From UMGS1002 sp045586785 (GTDB taxonomy: Bacteria; Bacillota; Clostridia; Oscillospirales; CAG-272): 64,000 nucleotides of DNA. This document shows, piece after piece, positions 41,701 through 49,767 of the stretch. How positions within the stretch are numbered: the stretch's first letter is position 1; every line of letters begins with the position of its first letter. The stretch is taken from NCBI GenBank assembly GCA_045586785.1, contig JAZNBA010000089.1, positions 31,251-95,250 on the forward strand. The letters run 5' to 3'. The translations under genes and the position numbers were made by a program. The notes below the pieces were generated by a model. That model worked only from the letters and a program-made list of their open reading frames with translations, had not been told where the DNA came from and made no database searches.

Positions 41701-42071
41701 GTGTACGCATCTCCCGACAATGTGAAATTAAAATATTCCAAGGGAGTCGTCTCCATTGCTTCGCACACAGAACAAATACCGTTTACATAGTTATGGTCAC
41801 ACAGCGGATAATCCTCCGGGAAAAACGTGTGCATCAGCACGAAAATGGCATCGTTGGCATTGACATTGCCGTCGTTGTCAAAATCCGCATTTCCTGCGAT
41901 CGGATAATCCTCCGGGAAAAACGTGTACATAAGCAAATAAATGGCATCATTTGCGTTGACAACACCGTCACCGTCAAAGTCACCCGCCGCGGCACTTGCC
42001 GATAATACACACAGCACCATTGCCGTAAGTATGCATATGGCTACAATCATCTTCTTAAATAAGCTTTTCAA
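38772..42071 (-). CDS. Secreted dockerin-LRR (BspA-type) protein
   Basis: A 1099-residue protein with a TTG start at 42071 after GGAGGACAGTGCA. Signal peptide (about 1-28), two dockerin loops (DFDGDGVVNAND, DFDNDGNVNAND) and Cys-pair modules of the GKYCSLCEKVLKEQ and GSHCSVCDTVLEEQ kind between about 225 and 320. LRR_5 repeats occur before and after these modules, and a second linker (about 830-860) splits the array. The cap is YYTGTAEEWAKISIG with NATVHYNSQS, as in the neighbour. It is a diverged paralogue: the N-terminus is similar but not part of the recent 387-base duplication. Confidence 0.9.
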   Translation of the reverse strand: MKSLFKKMIVAICILTAMVLCVLSASAAAGDFDGDGVVNANDAIYLLMYTFFPEDYPIAGNADFDNDGNVNANDAIFVLMHTFFPEDYPLCDHNYVNGICSVCEAMETTPLEYFNFTLSGDAYTIGAKNKNDMPEHITIPSTYNGKAVVGVSLYGFWNCKSIKSVIIPDSITKLDGYAFRGCSALTNIGYLGSAAKWNSIDKASTWLPNNAEVKIEYLLCEHDEVTIEAVAPTCTQTGMTEGKYCSLCEKVLKEQSIVAALGHSPVTDKAVEATCTNPGLTEGSHCSVCDTVLEEQRPVAPKPHNYVDYVCTVCGDKLEKPAKEYFTYTMLSDGTYSIAVKDVNDMPESIIIPDTYEGKAITRIADKAFYNCTVVKNVNIPASIKSIGGEAFYGCTGIISITAPGDAVEIGRSAFYGCTNLMNVTVSGATVVGNNAFVGCSALSDVVFGDKVTSIGNEAFKDCASLAKITVGNSLATIGSSAFRNCDKLMGITLPEGFTAIGDNAFNGCSRLSDVTIPNSIESIGVYAFADCTNIAFNKYGNANYIGNATNKYLYLHSAVSKDITSAEISGSTRFVGDDAFSGCNKLTDLTLPESVTVIGKGAFRDCPALKSIYITSIDAWCHTAFTDLYSNPLYNGADVENQIMNRINVYVGDTLLTELIIPDSVTVVGEWLFPGCASLTEVVFHDRVTRIEQGAFAGCIGLQTVDLPNSIVSIDQYAFAGCMTLKNISIPDSMTSISTNMFNYCVILQNIVIPTSVTSIQKDAFANCLTLTNVYYTGTPAQWASVSVDASNSSLTAATVYYYRETEPMEEGNFWHYVDGAPVAWPEYIPPVSDEHFTYSILPDGTYSIQAKDKNSLPQTLPIPAEFDGKAVTVIVDSAFAGCANIKTVIIPDSITTIGSDAFKNCSNLTKVTLGSKVSSIGENAFADCLGLTSITVPNSVTSIGDNAFSGCYRLVEVIDLSELNIIKGADTYGGIAKNAIGVHSGETKIQEMSGYTAYRDGTNILLIGYTGNDTSITLPESPLLTYDVYQYAFYNCTGIKSVNIGSSVKSIGVGAFKSCTQITDVYYTGTAEEWAKISIGENNEPLKNATVHYNSQS

Positions 42072-42118
42072 TGCACTGTCCTCCGATATGTAATAATAAA
42101 TTTAGATCCTTGCATTTT

Positions 42119-42147
42119 ATTATAGCACATATATTGTTTTTTTGCAA
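42119..42147 (-). promoter_or_regulatory. Promoter of the 1099-residue dockerin-LRR gene
   Basis: Read leftward: TTGCAA (42147-42142), 17 bases, TATAAT (42124-42119). The leader ATATCGGAGGACAGTGCA before the TTG start is shared with the other two dockerin genes. Confidence 0.75.
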
Positions 42148-42193
42148 TTAAAAAATCTATAATTTGAATAAAATTGCAAGACTAATTATTTTG

Positions 42194-42222
42194 TTGACAA
42201 ACATATTTTGGTGTGGTAGAAT
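42194..42222 (+). promoter_or_regulatory. Sigma-A promoter of the gene at 42253
   Basis: TTGACA, 17 bases, TAGAAT, about 31 bases before the ATG. Confidence 0.75.
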
Positions 42223-42252
42223 AAATCCAGCAAAAAGTTAAAGGAGTGTGTC

Positions 42253-43080
42253 ATGAAACCGTTCTGGGGTATAAACATCACCGAAGATAAGCAAAACACA
42301 AGCTATAACGCGCAAAGCTTTGTATCAGCCACCACATCTCCGTTACATAAAAAAGAACTTGAATCTGCATGTCGGGCGCTCTTGAGGAGCTCAGTAACAA
42401 AAGCACCGTTATCAAAGCTCGCCCTTATCGGACTGCTCTGGGCAGTCATCATAGCAGCAATACTGCTTAAAGTTACCGGCGTTTTGGATAAATTACCGTT
42501 CGTGGCTGTCATCATATGCGCGGTCATGTTGGCAATAATAATCCTTCGCGTGATCCTTACCGTTAAAGACAGAAAAAAACATAAAGAAAATCCAAAAAGA
42601 AATGCCGCCCAAGAACAGTATGACAGCATAGTACGGCTCATACACAGCGATCTCGGTGTTCCCGAAAATGCACTTGACGTGGACGTAATGGAATTCGCAT
42701 ATACCGTATGCGACGGTGAGATCCGCCCCGATGAGGAGTTTTGTGAAAATCTGTATTGTACGCTCAGCGTCAAAATGTTCCTTAAAGAAAATAAGCTGTG
42801 CTTTGCAGATACCGAAAACTTATACAGCATAGATGTTTCCGAGCTCAAAAGCATTAAAACGGTCAGAGAAGATGTGATTATGGAATTCTGGGATAAGAAT
42901 ATCCCCTGCAACGAGGGCATATATGCTCAGTATGAAATGGTTCCGCTGGCAGACGACAGCTATATCATGCCTCATTATCACATTCTGGAGTTTGAGCACA
43001 AGGGCGAGATATTCGGAGTGTATTTTCACTGCTATGAGTTACCCGCTTTCCGCAAGCTTTCGGGACTTGACGCAGAATAA
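42253..43080 (+). CDS. Membrane protein of unknown function
   Basis: A 275-residue protein starting at ATG 42253 after AAAGGAG. Two close membrane segments lie at about 57-75 and 80-105, followed by a basic stretch (KDRKKHKENPKRN). The C-terminal 150 residues form a cytoplasmic mixed domain: YCTLSVKMFLKENKLCFADTENLY, then IDVSELKSIKTVREDV and GEIFGVYFHCYEL. This has the look of YcxB-like or PH-type domains (a strand carrying a 'sets expression at the membrane' loop), but I cannot assign it firmly. The HAD gene follows 59 bases later on the same strand. Confidence 0.65.
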   Translation: MKPFWGINITEDKQNTSYNAQSFVSATTSPLHKKELESACRALLRSSVTKAPLSKLALIGLLWAVIIAAILLKVTGVLDKLPFVAVIICAVMLAIIILRVILTVKDRKKHKENPKRNAAQEQYDSIVRLIHSDLGVPENALDVDVMEFAYTVCDGEIRPDEEFCENLYCTLSVKMFLKENKLCFADTENLYSIDVSELKSIKTVREDVIMEFWDKNIPCNEGIYAQYEMVPLADDSYIMPHYHILEFEHKGEIFGVYFHCYELPAFRKLSGLDAE

Positions 43081-43139
43081 TGCGCCGGCCGCTTTCCATC
43101 AAAAAATTTCAGTTAAAAATTATAAAGCAAGAGGACAAC

Positions 43140-43778
43140 ATGAAAACATATTTATTTGACTTTGACGGCACGCTGGTCGACTCCATGCCTACCTTTGCCG
43201 CGGTAATGCTTAACGTTCTGGACTCCCGCGGTATTCCCCACCCCGACGATCTTATCAAAATAGTCACCCCACTGGGCGACCGCAAATCAGCCGAATACTA
43301 CGTTGAACTGGGCTTGAACATGACCGTTCCCGAAATACTTGAGGAGATCCGCAACAATTTCGTCGAGGCATACACATATAAAATACCCGCAAAAGCCAAC
43401 GTTATCGAAACGCTCAAAAAGCTCAAGGCGCAGGGTCACGACCTCAACGTTCTGACCGCAAGCCCACATACCTCGCTTGACCCCTGCCTCAAGCGGCTGG
43501 GAATATACGATCTGTTCTCCAACGTCTGGGCGTGCGATGCCGACTTCGGCACCACCAAGACGGATCCCGACATTTACAAGCAGGCGGCACAGCGCATGGG
43601 TGTCAAAGTAGAGGACGTTATCTTCATTGACGACAATCTTTACGCAGATATTGCGGCTAAAGAGGCGGGCGCTGTGGTCTACGGAATATACGACGACTCC
43701 TCTGCCGAGTTCGTTCAGCAGATCAAGGACGCTACCGACCTCTATATCTACGACTTTGCAGAGCTTCTGCAGAATTAA
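43140..43778 (+). CDS. HAD-superfamily hydrolase (phosphoglycolate phosphatase-like)
   Basis: A 212-residue protein starting at ATG 43140 after AGAGGAC; an upstream in-frame ATG at 43080 lacks a ribosome site. HAD motif I is FDFDGTLVDSMP, motif II VLTAS, motif III region around KTDPDIYKQ, and motif IV IFIDDNLYADIAAKEAG. The four-helix cap between motif I and II is subfamily I, as in phosphoglycolate phosphatases and beta-phosphoglucomutases. The small-molecule substrate cannot be predicted. It ends at a strong bidirectional terminator. Confidence 0.88.
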   Translation: MKTYLFDFDGTLVDSMPTFAAVMLNVLDSRGIPHPDDLIKIVTPLGDRKSAEYYVELGLNMTVPEILEEIRNNFVEAYTYKIPAKANVIETLKKLKAQGHDLNVLTASPHTSLDPCLKRLGIYDLFSNVWACDADFGTTKTDPDIYKQAAQRMGVKVEDVIFIDDNLYADIAAKEAGAVVYGIYDDSSAEFVQQIKDATDLYIYDFAELLQN

Positions 43779-43792
43779 GACGGCAATAACAT

Positions 43793-43835
43793 ATAAAATT
43801 ACCCGTTGAGTCAATGACCCAACGGGTAATTTTAT
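43793..43835. terminator. Bidirectional terminator
   Basis: A 16-base stem ATAAAATTACCCGTTG / CAACGGGTAATTTTAT with an 11-base loop between the convergent stops at 43778 and 43840. Confidence 0.88.
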
Positions 43836-43839
43836 ATAT

Positions 43840-44793
43840 TTAGAACCCGCACTCGCGCTGAAAATCAGCCAGCGCGCTGACGTATCCCTCTTTGTCCACG
43901 GGAAAAGCAAGACCGTGTCCCGCACCCTTTATGACCTTAAAGCTTTTTTGCGAAGCGCACGCTGCATAAAGCTGTTCGCTCATTTCGCACGGTACAAAAT
44001 CATCCGTGTCGCCGTGAATAAATATTACAGGAATCTTGCATCTTTTTACAGCCTCAAGCGGTGTTGTTTCTTCAAGGTCAAAGCGCCCGAAGATGCGACC
44101 GCCCAGCTTTATAAACGGATAAAGCAGGTCTGCGGGCAGCTTCATTTCGCGCACGACTTTTTTGATAATGTCCTTCGCCGTGCTGTAGCCGCAGTCGGCA
44201 AGCACGCAAACCACATTCTTGGGCAAGTCCTCCTCGCCCGCCGCCATCATCACCGTCGCCGCGCCCATTGATATGCCCGTGATGACTATTTTTGTTTCCG
44301 CGCCAAACTTCTCGGCAACGAATTTTGCCCACGCCACGCAGTCGCGGCGCTCGTTGATGCCGAACGTGACCACGTGTCCGTCACTGCGCCCCGCACCCCG
44401 CTGGTCTACCAGTATTGCGCTTCTGCCCAGCGCAAAGCAACGCTCAACTCCGCCGCTGAGATCGCGCTCGGAGTTGCCGCCATAGCCGTGAAACAGTATC
44501 TCGATCATCGCGCCCTTGTGGTGCTCGTAATATTTACCGCGAAGCGTCAGTCCGTCAAACGACTTTATCTCCAAGTCCTCGTGGGGCATAGAGCGTATCA
44601 TTTTAGTCCAGTTGACCATATCCTCGCGGAACACCTCGTATATCTCGCCGTCGGGTATGTCGTATTCGTCGGGACCGGGAAGCCGCCTTTTAGGCGTATA
44701 AAACACGCGATAAAAGCAAATGTATGCCGTAAGCAGCACCAAAAATGCCAAAAACAGCACCGCACCGCCGATTATCCAAAGAATCGTGCCCAT
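43840..44793 (-). CDS. Membrane-anchored alpha/beta hydrolase
   Basis: A 317-residue protein with one N-terminal membrane segment (about 4-27). The hydrolase fold has the oxyanion region LFHGYGGNSERD, DQRGAGRSDG, the nucleophile elbow GISMGAAT (Ser about 170), HGDTDDFVP for the acid, and GAGHGLAFP for the catalytic His. It looks like the BAAT/DUF-type serine hydrolases with an N-terminal helix (YqkD-like). It overlaps the GH39-like gene by one base (TAATG), so they are translated together. The substrate may be an acylated or esterified glycoside, which is inference from the pairing. Confidence 0.87.
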   Translation of the reverse strand: MGTILWIIGGAVLFLAFLVLLTAYICFYRVFYTPKRRLPGPDEYDIPDGEIYEVFREDMVNWTKMIRSMPHEDLEIKSFDGLTLRGKYYEHHKGAMIEILFHGYGGNSERDLSGGVERCFALGRSAILVDQRGAGRSDGHVVTFGINERRDCVAWAKFVAEKFGAETKIVITGISMGAATVMMAAGEEDLPKNVVCVLADCGYSTAKDIIKKVVREMKLPADLLYPFIKLGGRIFGRFDLEETTPLEAVKRCKIPVIFIHGDTDDFVPCEMSEQLYAACASQKSFKVIKGAGHGLAFPVDKEGYVSALADFQRECGF

Positions 44794-46133
44794 TATTCTA
44801 CTGTGCTTCCTACGTAAACAAACGAATTATTCTTAACTCTCAGGCTTACGATAGCCTTACCGCAGGTGTCGATTGTCATAACACGGCAGAAGTCCTTTTG
44901 CTCGTCAACCACTCTGACCTCGATCTTATCCCCGGGGATGCCCGACAGATCAAAGGTCAGCTCGGTGTCCTCGTTTGCATAGTTTGCCGCAATAACTGCC
45001 GCGCGCGCTCCGTCGGAGGCGGCGCAGGCGTATATCTTGGCGTCCTCGCACTCGGCTTTGTACGCCGACTTCATTTTGTAAAGCTCGTTGAATGCTTTGA
45101 AGGTATAGAAGGGCTTGAGCGGCTTGACTGTCGCCTTTTGCTTGCCTATACCCATTTTGTCAACGTCAAAAAGTCCGCACCATTCCTTGACAACATCGCC
45201 CTCAAAGTATGTAGCAACATCGATATTGGTCAGCGCCTGCATAGCGCACAGAGTTGCGCCGCAGAATGCCGCGCCCACATAGCTTTTCAGCGTTACGTAG
45301 CTGTCTGCCTGGTCTGACCAGTCGCGCATATAGTTCCATTCATCGAAAACGTTTTCGGCGTCGGCATAGCCGTAGCGCGCCTTGAGATCGTCTGCCGCGG
45401 CGGAGGATTCAAGCAGGGTGTTTATATCCGAATAGTATCTGTGCCATGAATAAAAATCCAACGGAACAGGCTCGCTCCATGTGCTTATATACTTGAAAAA
45501 GTCCTCCATAAACGGACTGACGGCACGTGTAAACGCGCATCCGCCTATCTTCAGATGAGGGAATTTCTTTTTAAGATATGTAGCGCTGACGCAGTACAGC
45601 TCATAGAACTGCTCGGGTGTACCGCACCACATATTTGTGCCGCCCTTGGCGCAGTTATCCGACTCATTCCATATCTCCCAATAGCGTATATTCCACTCAA
45701 AGCCGTCAGCCCAACCCTCGGTGTAGTGACGGATAATGTGCTCGCAAATGCGCGCCCACTTTGCGAAATCCTTGGGGGGATAAACGTATCTCTTGACGGG
45801 GGCATGTTCAATGGAAACGCCAAGGCGGAACAGCGGCTCACTGCCAACCTCAACGCAGTGGCGAAGATACTCGTCGGTCAGACCGAAATTGTAGTTTTCG
45901 GGCTTGGTCTCGTCCGCGTCAAAATTCTTGAAAATGCACGGAATATCAACAAACTCGCCCGAGCCGTAAGGATATTCAACGTCGTGAAGACGGGCAAAGG
46001 GTATTCCCGCCTCGCGGTACTGAGGACGGGCATCGTAGGTAAACACCTTAGTCATAGGACCCGAATTAACACCGTGAAGCGGACGTATAACGCCCGAAGA
46101 CTTTGCTGAAAAATCCACTTTTACAGTTGACAT
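44793..46133 (-). CDS. GH39-like glycoside hydrolase (beta-xylosidase/iduronidase family), cytoplasmic
   Basis: A 446-residue protein without a signal peptide. The clan GH-A barrel shows GVNSGPM at the start, FARLHDVEYPYG, and the acid/base Glu157 in WEIWNESDN. The nucleophile is Glu265 in NVFDEWNYM. A C-terminal beta-sandwich (about 355-446) is included. The motifs fit GH39, whose known activities are beta-xylosidase and alpha-L-iduronidase. It is cytoplasmic, so the substrate must be imported. The promoter is at 46178-46206 and it leads a two-gene operon with the alpha/beta hydrolase. Confidence 0.85.
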   Translation of the reverse strand: MSTVKVDFSAKSSGVIRPLHGVNSGPMTKVFTYDARPQYREAGIPFARLHDVEYPYGSGEFVDIPCIFKNFDADETKPENYNFGLTDEYLRHCVEVGSEPLFRLGVSIEHAPVKRYVYPPKDFAKWARICEHIIRHYTEGWADGFEWNIRYWEIWNESDNCAKGGTNMWCGTPEQFYELYCVSATYLKKKFPHLKIGGCAFTRAVSPFMEDFFKYISTWSEPVPLDFYSWHRYYSDINTLLESSAAADDLKARYGYADAENVFDEWNYMRDWSDQADSYVTLKSYVGAAFCGATLCAMQALTNIDVATYFEGDVVKEWCGLFDVDKMGIGKQKATVKPLKPFYTFKAFNELYKMKSAYKAECEDAKIYACAASDGARAAVIAANYANEDTELTFDLSGIPGDKIEVRVVDEQKDFCRVMTIDTCGKAIVSLRVKNNSFVYVGSTVE

Positions 46134-46177
46134 AATTTACATCCTCATTTCGAAAAATTTGCTTTTTATTTTAAACC

Positions 46178-46206
46178 ATTATAGCACACCGAAACGCGTT
46201 TTGCAA
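46178..46206 (-). promoter_or_regulatory. Promoter of the GH39/hydrolase operon
   Basis: Read leftward: TTGCAA (46206-46201), 17 bases, TATAAT (46183-46178), about 45 bases before the ATG at 46133. Confidence 0.75.
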
Positions 46207-46264
46207 CAAAAAAAGTAAAAAATGAGCAGGTATAAAAATATTGAAGTATTATATAAATAAAAGG

Positions 46265-46287
46265 CGGGAGGGGGCTTGCCCCTCCCG
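46265..46287 (-). terminator. Terminator of the SipL-like gene
   Basis: A 9-base GC stem CGGGAGGGG / CCCCTCCCG with a GCTTG loop, followed leftward by CCTTTTATTT. Confidence 0.8.
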
Positions 46288-46301
46288 TGTTGCATTTAAA
46301 A

Positions 46302-47837
46302 TCAAACAATAAGATACCCCACGCCGTCAAGCACATCCGTAAGTCCCTTTGACAGCGAATTATTTTCACAAATACGTGCGGCATCCGCGCGGTAGCGCCG
46401 TGCCACGCTCCAAAGCGTATCACTGCCGGCAGGGTAGCACACCACCAGCTCACCTCGCCGCGCCGCGGGCGCGGGAGAAAACCTCACCTCACCCGGCATT
46501 TTTATTCTGACGGGCTTGCACGCTCTCCACGCCACGGCAATCTCCGAATCAACAGACACGCGCTCGCCGTCCATCCGCGCGCGGCAAGAGGTGACGGTCA
46601 ACACAGCATCAATTTCCGCGTCATCTGCCTCTGCGGGCATATCCGCCTCATAACGCAGAGGCGATGTCAGCTGAGCACGCCCGAACTCATCTCCGTCGGC
46701 ATAAAGCAGGTCATATTTGACCTCACCCGTAATAACACAGCGCCGTCCCTCGGTGGTGATGTCCGAAATATCCGCATCACCGTCAACACATATCACTGTG
46801 GCGCCGGGCGGCAATGCGTTCTGCTCCGCGTCAAACACACCGCTTTGAGTAAAATTGCCGTTTGCGGCGCGAAGCGGAGAGGTCAGCGTTTTGTGTTCGT
46901 ACTCAACCGCCGCGTCTGCCGCCGTGGAATAAATATCCCGGGGATATGTAAGCTGTTTTTCCGCCTGCGCTTGAGCATACAGAGCGATCATCGCCTCACA
47001 GCCCAGTCTTCCGTCCTGTACGCTTACATTGACGGTCTGGCAATCGCCCCATGCGCAGCATTCGGCGTCCCGCGTGATCCCCATAGCCGATATCTCGTGT
47101 GTAAACGGCAGCTTGCGGCTGATAAACTCCACTTTACCCTCACCGTCACGGCACAGCAAAATACCCAGCATCAGCTCGCCGCGGCAGATCACGCCGTCAT
47201 CAGCAGCCGCCGCTTCGCTGACAAACACCTGTCCGTTTGCCGAAATGACACGCGTATCGCCCTCGCGCTGCTCCAAGATGATCTCGTCTCCCAGCGTCAC
47301 CGCCTCGTCACACACCGATATCACATCCGCATATCCCACGCGGCAAAGCAGTCGGCGCAGTGTTGATGCATCGTCAAGACCGCTGATGCTCTCCTCACAC
47401 CGCGCGTTTGCGTACGCCTTCACGTCAGCGCCCAGTCGCGTGCGCATGCTTATCTTGCGCGGTGCCGTGACCCGTCCCACAACGCTTTCGGGATATACTC
47501 TTACGCACATAGACACACCCGCGCTCATATCCGCGTTGTCAGTGTCCTTTACATCGGTGTTCATAGAATAATCCGACGTGACTCTTGACGAATACAGCTG
47601 ACCGTCCTCGCCGCAGTACAGCACGTCATAGCAAATACTGCCCGAAAGCTCGACCTTTCCCGAGCCTATGTACTGAATCGGCGGCGTCAGCACGGCATCA
47701 ATTTTCAGCAGCTTGTTTATTTCGGGCTGGTAATCGGGAAGTGTGAACTCCTCCGACAGTTCTGCCGACTCTTTTTTGTCGCAAACACATATCCTGAATT
47801 GCTCGGGCACAAATTCGCCCTTATTGTAATTTTCCAT
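46302..47837 (-). CDS. SPOCS/DUF3794-LysM protein, SipL-like spore coat morphogenesis factor
   Basis: A 511-residue protein starting at ATG 47837 after CGGAGGAAG. The N-terminus EEFTLPDYQPEINKLLKIDAVL is the hallmark of DUF3794/SPOCS proteins. A second SPOCS-like domain occupies about residues 130-290 and a third about 320-440. The last 50 residues form a LysM module (YPAGSDTLWSVARRYRADAARI, quoted in parts: SDTLWSVARRY, ICENNSLSKG). In Clostridioides difficile SipL binds SpoIVA through its LysM and tethers the coat, so a spore role is likely. The Amidase_6 gene is 65 bases upstream. Confidence 0.87.
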   Translation of the reverse strand: MENYNKGEFVPEQFRICVCDKKESAELSEEFTLPDYQPEINKLLKIDAVLTPPIQYIGSGKVELSGSICYDVLYCGEDGQLYSSRVTSDYSMNTDVKDTDNADMSAGVSMCVRVYPESVVGRVTAPRKISMRTRLGADVKAYANARCEESISGLDDASTLRRLLCRVGYADVISVCDEAVTLGDEIILEQREGDTRVISANGQVFVSEAAAADDGVICRGELMLGILLCRDGEGKVEFISRKLPFTHEISAMGITRDAECCAWGDCQTVNVSVQDGRLGCEAMIALYAQAQAEKQLTYPRDIYSTAADAAVEYEHKTLTSPLRAANGNFTQSGVFDAEQNALPPGATVICVDGDADISDITTEGRRCVITGEVKYDLLYADGDEFGRAQLTSPLRYEADMPAEADDAEIDAVLTVTSCRARMDGERVSVDSEIAVAWRACKPVRIKMPGEVRFSPAPAARRGELVVCYPAGSDTLWSVARRYRADAARICENNSLSKGLTDVLDGVGYLIV

Positions 47838-47902
47838 ATCGCTTCCTCCGACATAATTTGTTTCGGTAAAATATATGCCGCAGAGCGCAAAAATATTACA
47901 AC

Positions 47903-48469
47903 TTACATCTGCGGCAGACTTTGCGCGTTTATAAGCGCGTCGAAACAAGCATCGTCGGGATACTCCACACGAAAGCCTGTGATATGTATTATTCTGCGCG
48001 CGGAGTAATTATAGCTTGACAGCGGACGGTCAAGTGCGTCGTTTGTGTGTGCCGTGACAAGTATATCGCCGCCGCTGAAATCGGTGATAAGCAAGGAGTG
48101 ATAAAAATCACCCTCCTCGTTTGCAAGCTGGACAACGTCGCCCACGTCTGCCCGCATATCGCCCACACGCTCACCAAACGGACCGATTCTGGTCTGCGGC
48201 GGCGCAAAATCACCCTCACCCGTCATATATTCAAAAAAATACTCCACTCCCGTCCAAGCGGGAGCGCGGTCGGTAGGCGAGCGGTAGTACCAACCGAAGG
48301 TGGGGGTGTAATCCATGACACAGCCGCCCGCCAGCACGCTCTGCGACACAAAATTGGTGCAGTCGCCGCCAATTCCCGTAAAATCCTCAAACAGCGGATT
48401 GCGCTCCCGCGCCCACCGCCTTGCATATTGCACCGCACGCTCGCGATTATATGGCTTTATCAGTAACAT
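47903..48469 (-). CDS. Amidase_6-domain (putative Cys amidase) protein
   Basis: A 188-residue protein starting at ATG 48469 after AAAAGGAG; an earlier in-frame start at 48511 lacks a ribosome site. The sequence begins with YNRERAVQYARRWARERNP and has GIGGDCTNFVSQSVLAGG, containing the probable catalytic Cys, then DVGDVVQLANEEGDFYHSLLITD with the conserved His, and TAHTNDA. These are the motifs of the Amidase_6 (NlpC-like) family often found in spore-forming Firmicutes. There is no signal peptide. It is followed by the SipL-like gene, suggesting a spore or cell-wall role. Confidence 0.85.
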   Translation of the reverse strand: MLLIKPYNRERAVQYARRWARERNPLFEDFTGIGGDCTNFVSQSVLAGGCVMDYTPTFGWYYRSPTDRAPAWTGVEYFFEYMTGEGDFAPPQTRIGPFGERVGDMRADVGDVVQLANEEGDFYHSLLITDFSGGDILVTAHTNDALDRPLSSYNYSARRIIHITGFRVEYPDDACFDALINAQSLPQM

Positions 48470-48544
48470 AGTGACTCCTTTTCGTTTCATTTTATAACAT
48501 AATATGCGCAAAAAAATATCCTGCTCATAAAATCACGCAGGCGG

Positions 48545-48573
48545 TTGCAAGGCGCGGTTTTATATGATATAAT
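48545..48573 (+). promoter_or_regulatory. Promoter of the yhaO/yhaN-like operon
   Basis: TTGCAA, 17 bases, TATAAT, about 31 bases before the ATG at 48604. Confidence 0.75.
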
Positions 48574-48603
48574 AAATATAATGTTATTATTTACGGAGTA
48601 CAC

Positions 48604-49767
48604 ATGATAAAGATCTTTCATACCGCAGACCTGCACCTTGACGCCCCCTTTGCCGCGCTGGAGCCGTCGGCAAGTGAGGCTCGCCGCGCAGAACTGCGTC
48701 AGACCTACATTGATATGATGAAATACGCCGCCACCGAAAAGGTGGATATGGTACTCATACCCGGCGACCTTTTTGACAGCGCCTACGTCAACCGCGACAC
48801 CGTATCTCTGCTCTGCTCGGGCTTTGAGGCGGTCAGCTGTCCCGTCATAATCTGTCCCGGCAACCACGACCCCTACACGCCCGACAGCATATACGCCACG
48901 GGCAAATTCCCCTCAAACGTATATATATTCAGTGACGAGACCCCCTCCTGCTTTGACTTTACCGAACTGGGCGTGCGCGTCTGGGGTGCGGCTTTCGTGC
49001 GCAAACTTATGGAAAACACGCCTATCGTCAAGATACCGCGTCTTGCCTCCGACCGCATAAACATTCTTTGCCAGCACGGCGACACCCGCAATCTGCTGTC
49101 CAAGAAATGCCCTCTCAATCCCCGCGACATTGCATACCGCGGCTTTGACTATGCGGCGCTGGGTCACATACATATGCCCGCCGAGCCCGAGGTCATCGAC
49201 TATACCACCGTCGCTTATTCCGGCTGTCCGGTCGGACGCAGCTTTGACGAGGTGGGCTGGGGCGGCGCGCTTATGGTCACAATCGACGATGACCGCCGCG
49301 TATCAACGCAAAAGGTGCGCTTTGCCGACAAACGCTATATGATTGAGCGCCTTGATGTCACAGGTGCCGCCTCCTACACCGAGGTTGCAACCAAGATCGC
49401 CGAGCTTATCGACACGCGTCAGTACGGCAAGGAAACGTCTTTGCGCGTATACATTGAGGGCGAGGTAACACCTCAGCTTCGTTTACCGCTGACTTCCATG
49501 GTCAAAATGTGCGAAGCGCCGTTAGCTTACCTTGAGCTCAAGGACCGCACTCTGCCCGTATTTGATACGGCATATCTTGAAAACGACCTTACTCTTCGCG
49601 GCGCCGTATACCGTGAACTTGCCCCCCGCCTGCGCGAGGGCAGTCAGCATGACCGCGCCGTAGCCGCCGACGCGCTTCGCGCGGCGCTTGCGGCAATTGA
49701 CGACCGCATAATCTTTTCCGATTCTGTTCCCCAGGCGGAGCTTACACAAACGGAGGACGGCAAATGA
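48604..49767 (+). CDS. DNA repair exonuclease, SbcD/Mre11-type (YhaO-like)
   Basis: A 387-residue metallophosphoesterase. Metal-binding motifs in order: HTADLHLD (D9, H11), PGDLFDSA, PGNHDPY, CQHGDTRNL and GHIHMP. Together these make the two-metal nuclease site of the SbcD/Mre11 family; the length fits the YhaO group of Firmicutes. The start ATG has CGGAG 7 bases upstream. It overlaps the SMC-type ATPase gene by ATGA, and the pair should form a nuclease-ATPase complex acting on DNA ends. Confidence 0.9.
   Translation: MIKIFHTADLHLDAPFAALEPSASEARRAELRQTYIDMMKYAATEKVDMVLIPGDLFDSAYVNRDTVSLLCSGFEAVSCPVIICPGNHDPYTPDSIYATGKFPSNVYIFSDETPSCFDFTELGVRVWGAAFVRKLMENTPIVKIPRLASDRINILCQHGDTRNLLSKKCPLNPRDIAYRGFDYAALGHIHMPAEPEVIDYTTVAYSGCPVGRSFDEVGWGGALMVTIDDDRRVSTQKVRFADKRYMIERLDVTGAASYTEVATKIAELIDTRQYGKETSLRVYIEGEVTPQLRLPLTSMVKMCEAPLAYLELKDRTLPVFDTAYLENDLTLRGAVYRELAPRLREGSQHDRAVAADALRAALAAIDDRIIFSDSVPQAELTQTEDGK

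Noticed and set aside
32744..42071. Cellulosome gene cluster
   Set aside because: No cohesin, scaffoldin or cellulase is present in the window; only dockerin-bearing LRR and transglutaminase-like proteins.
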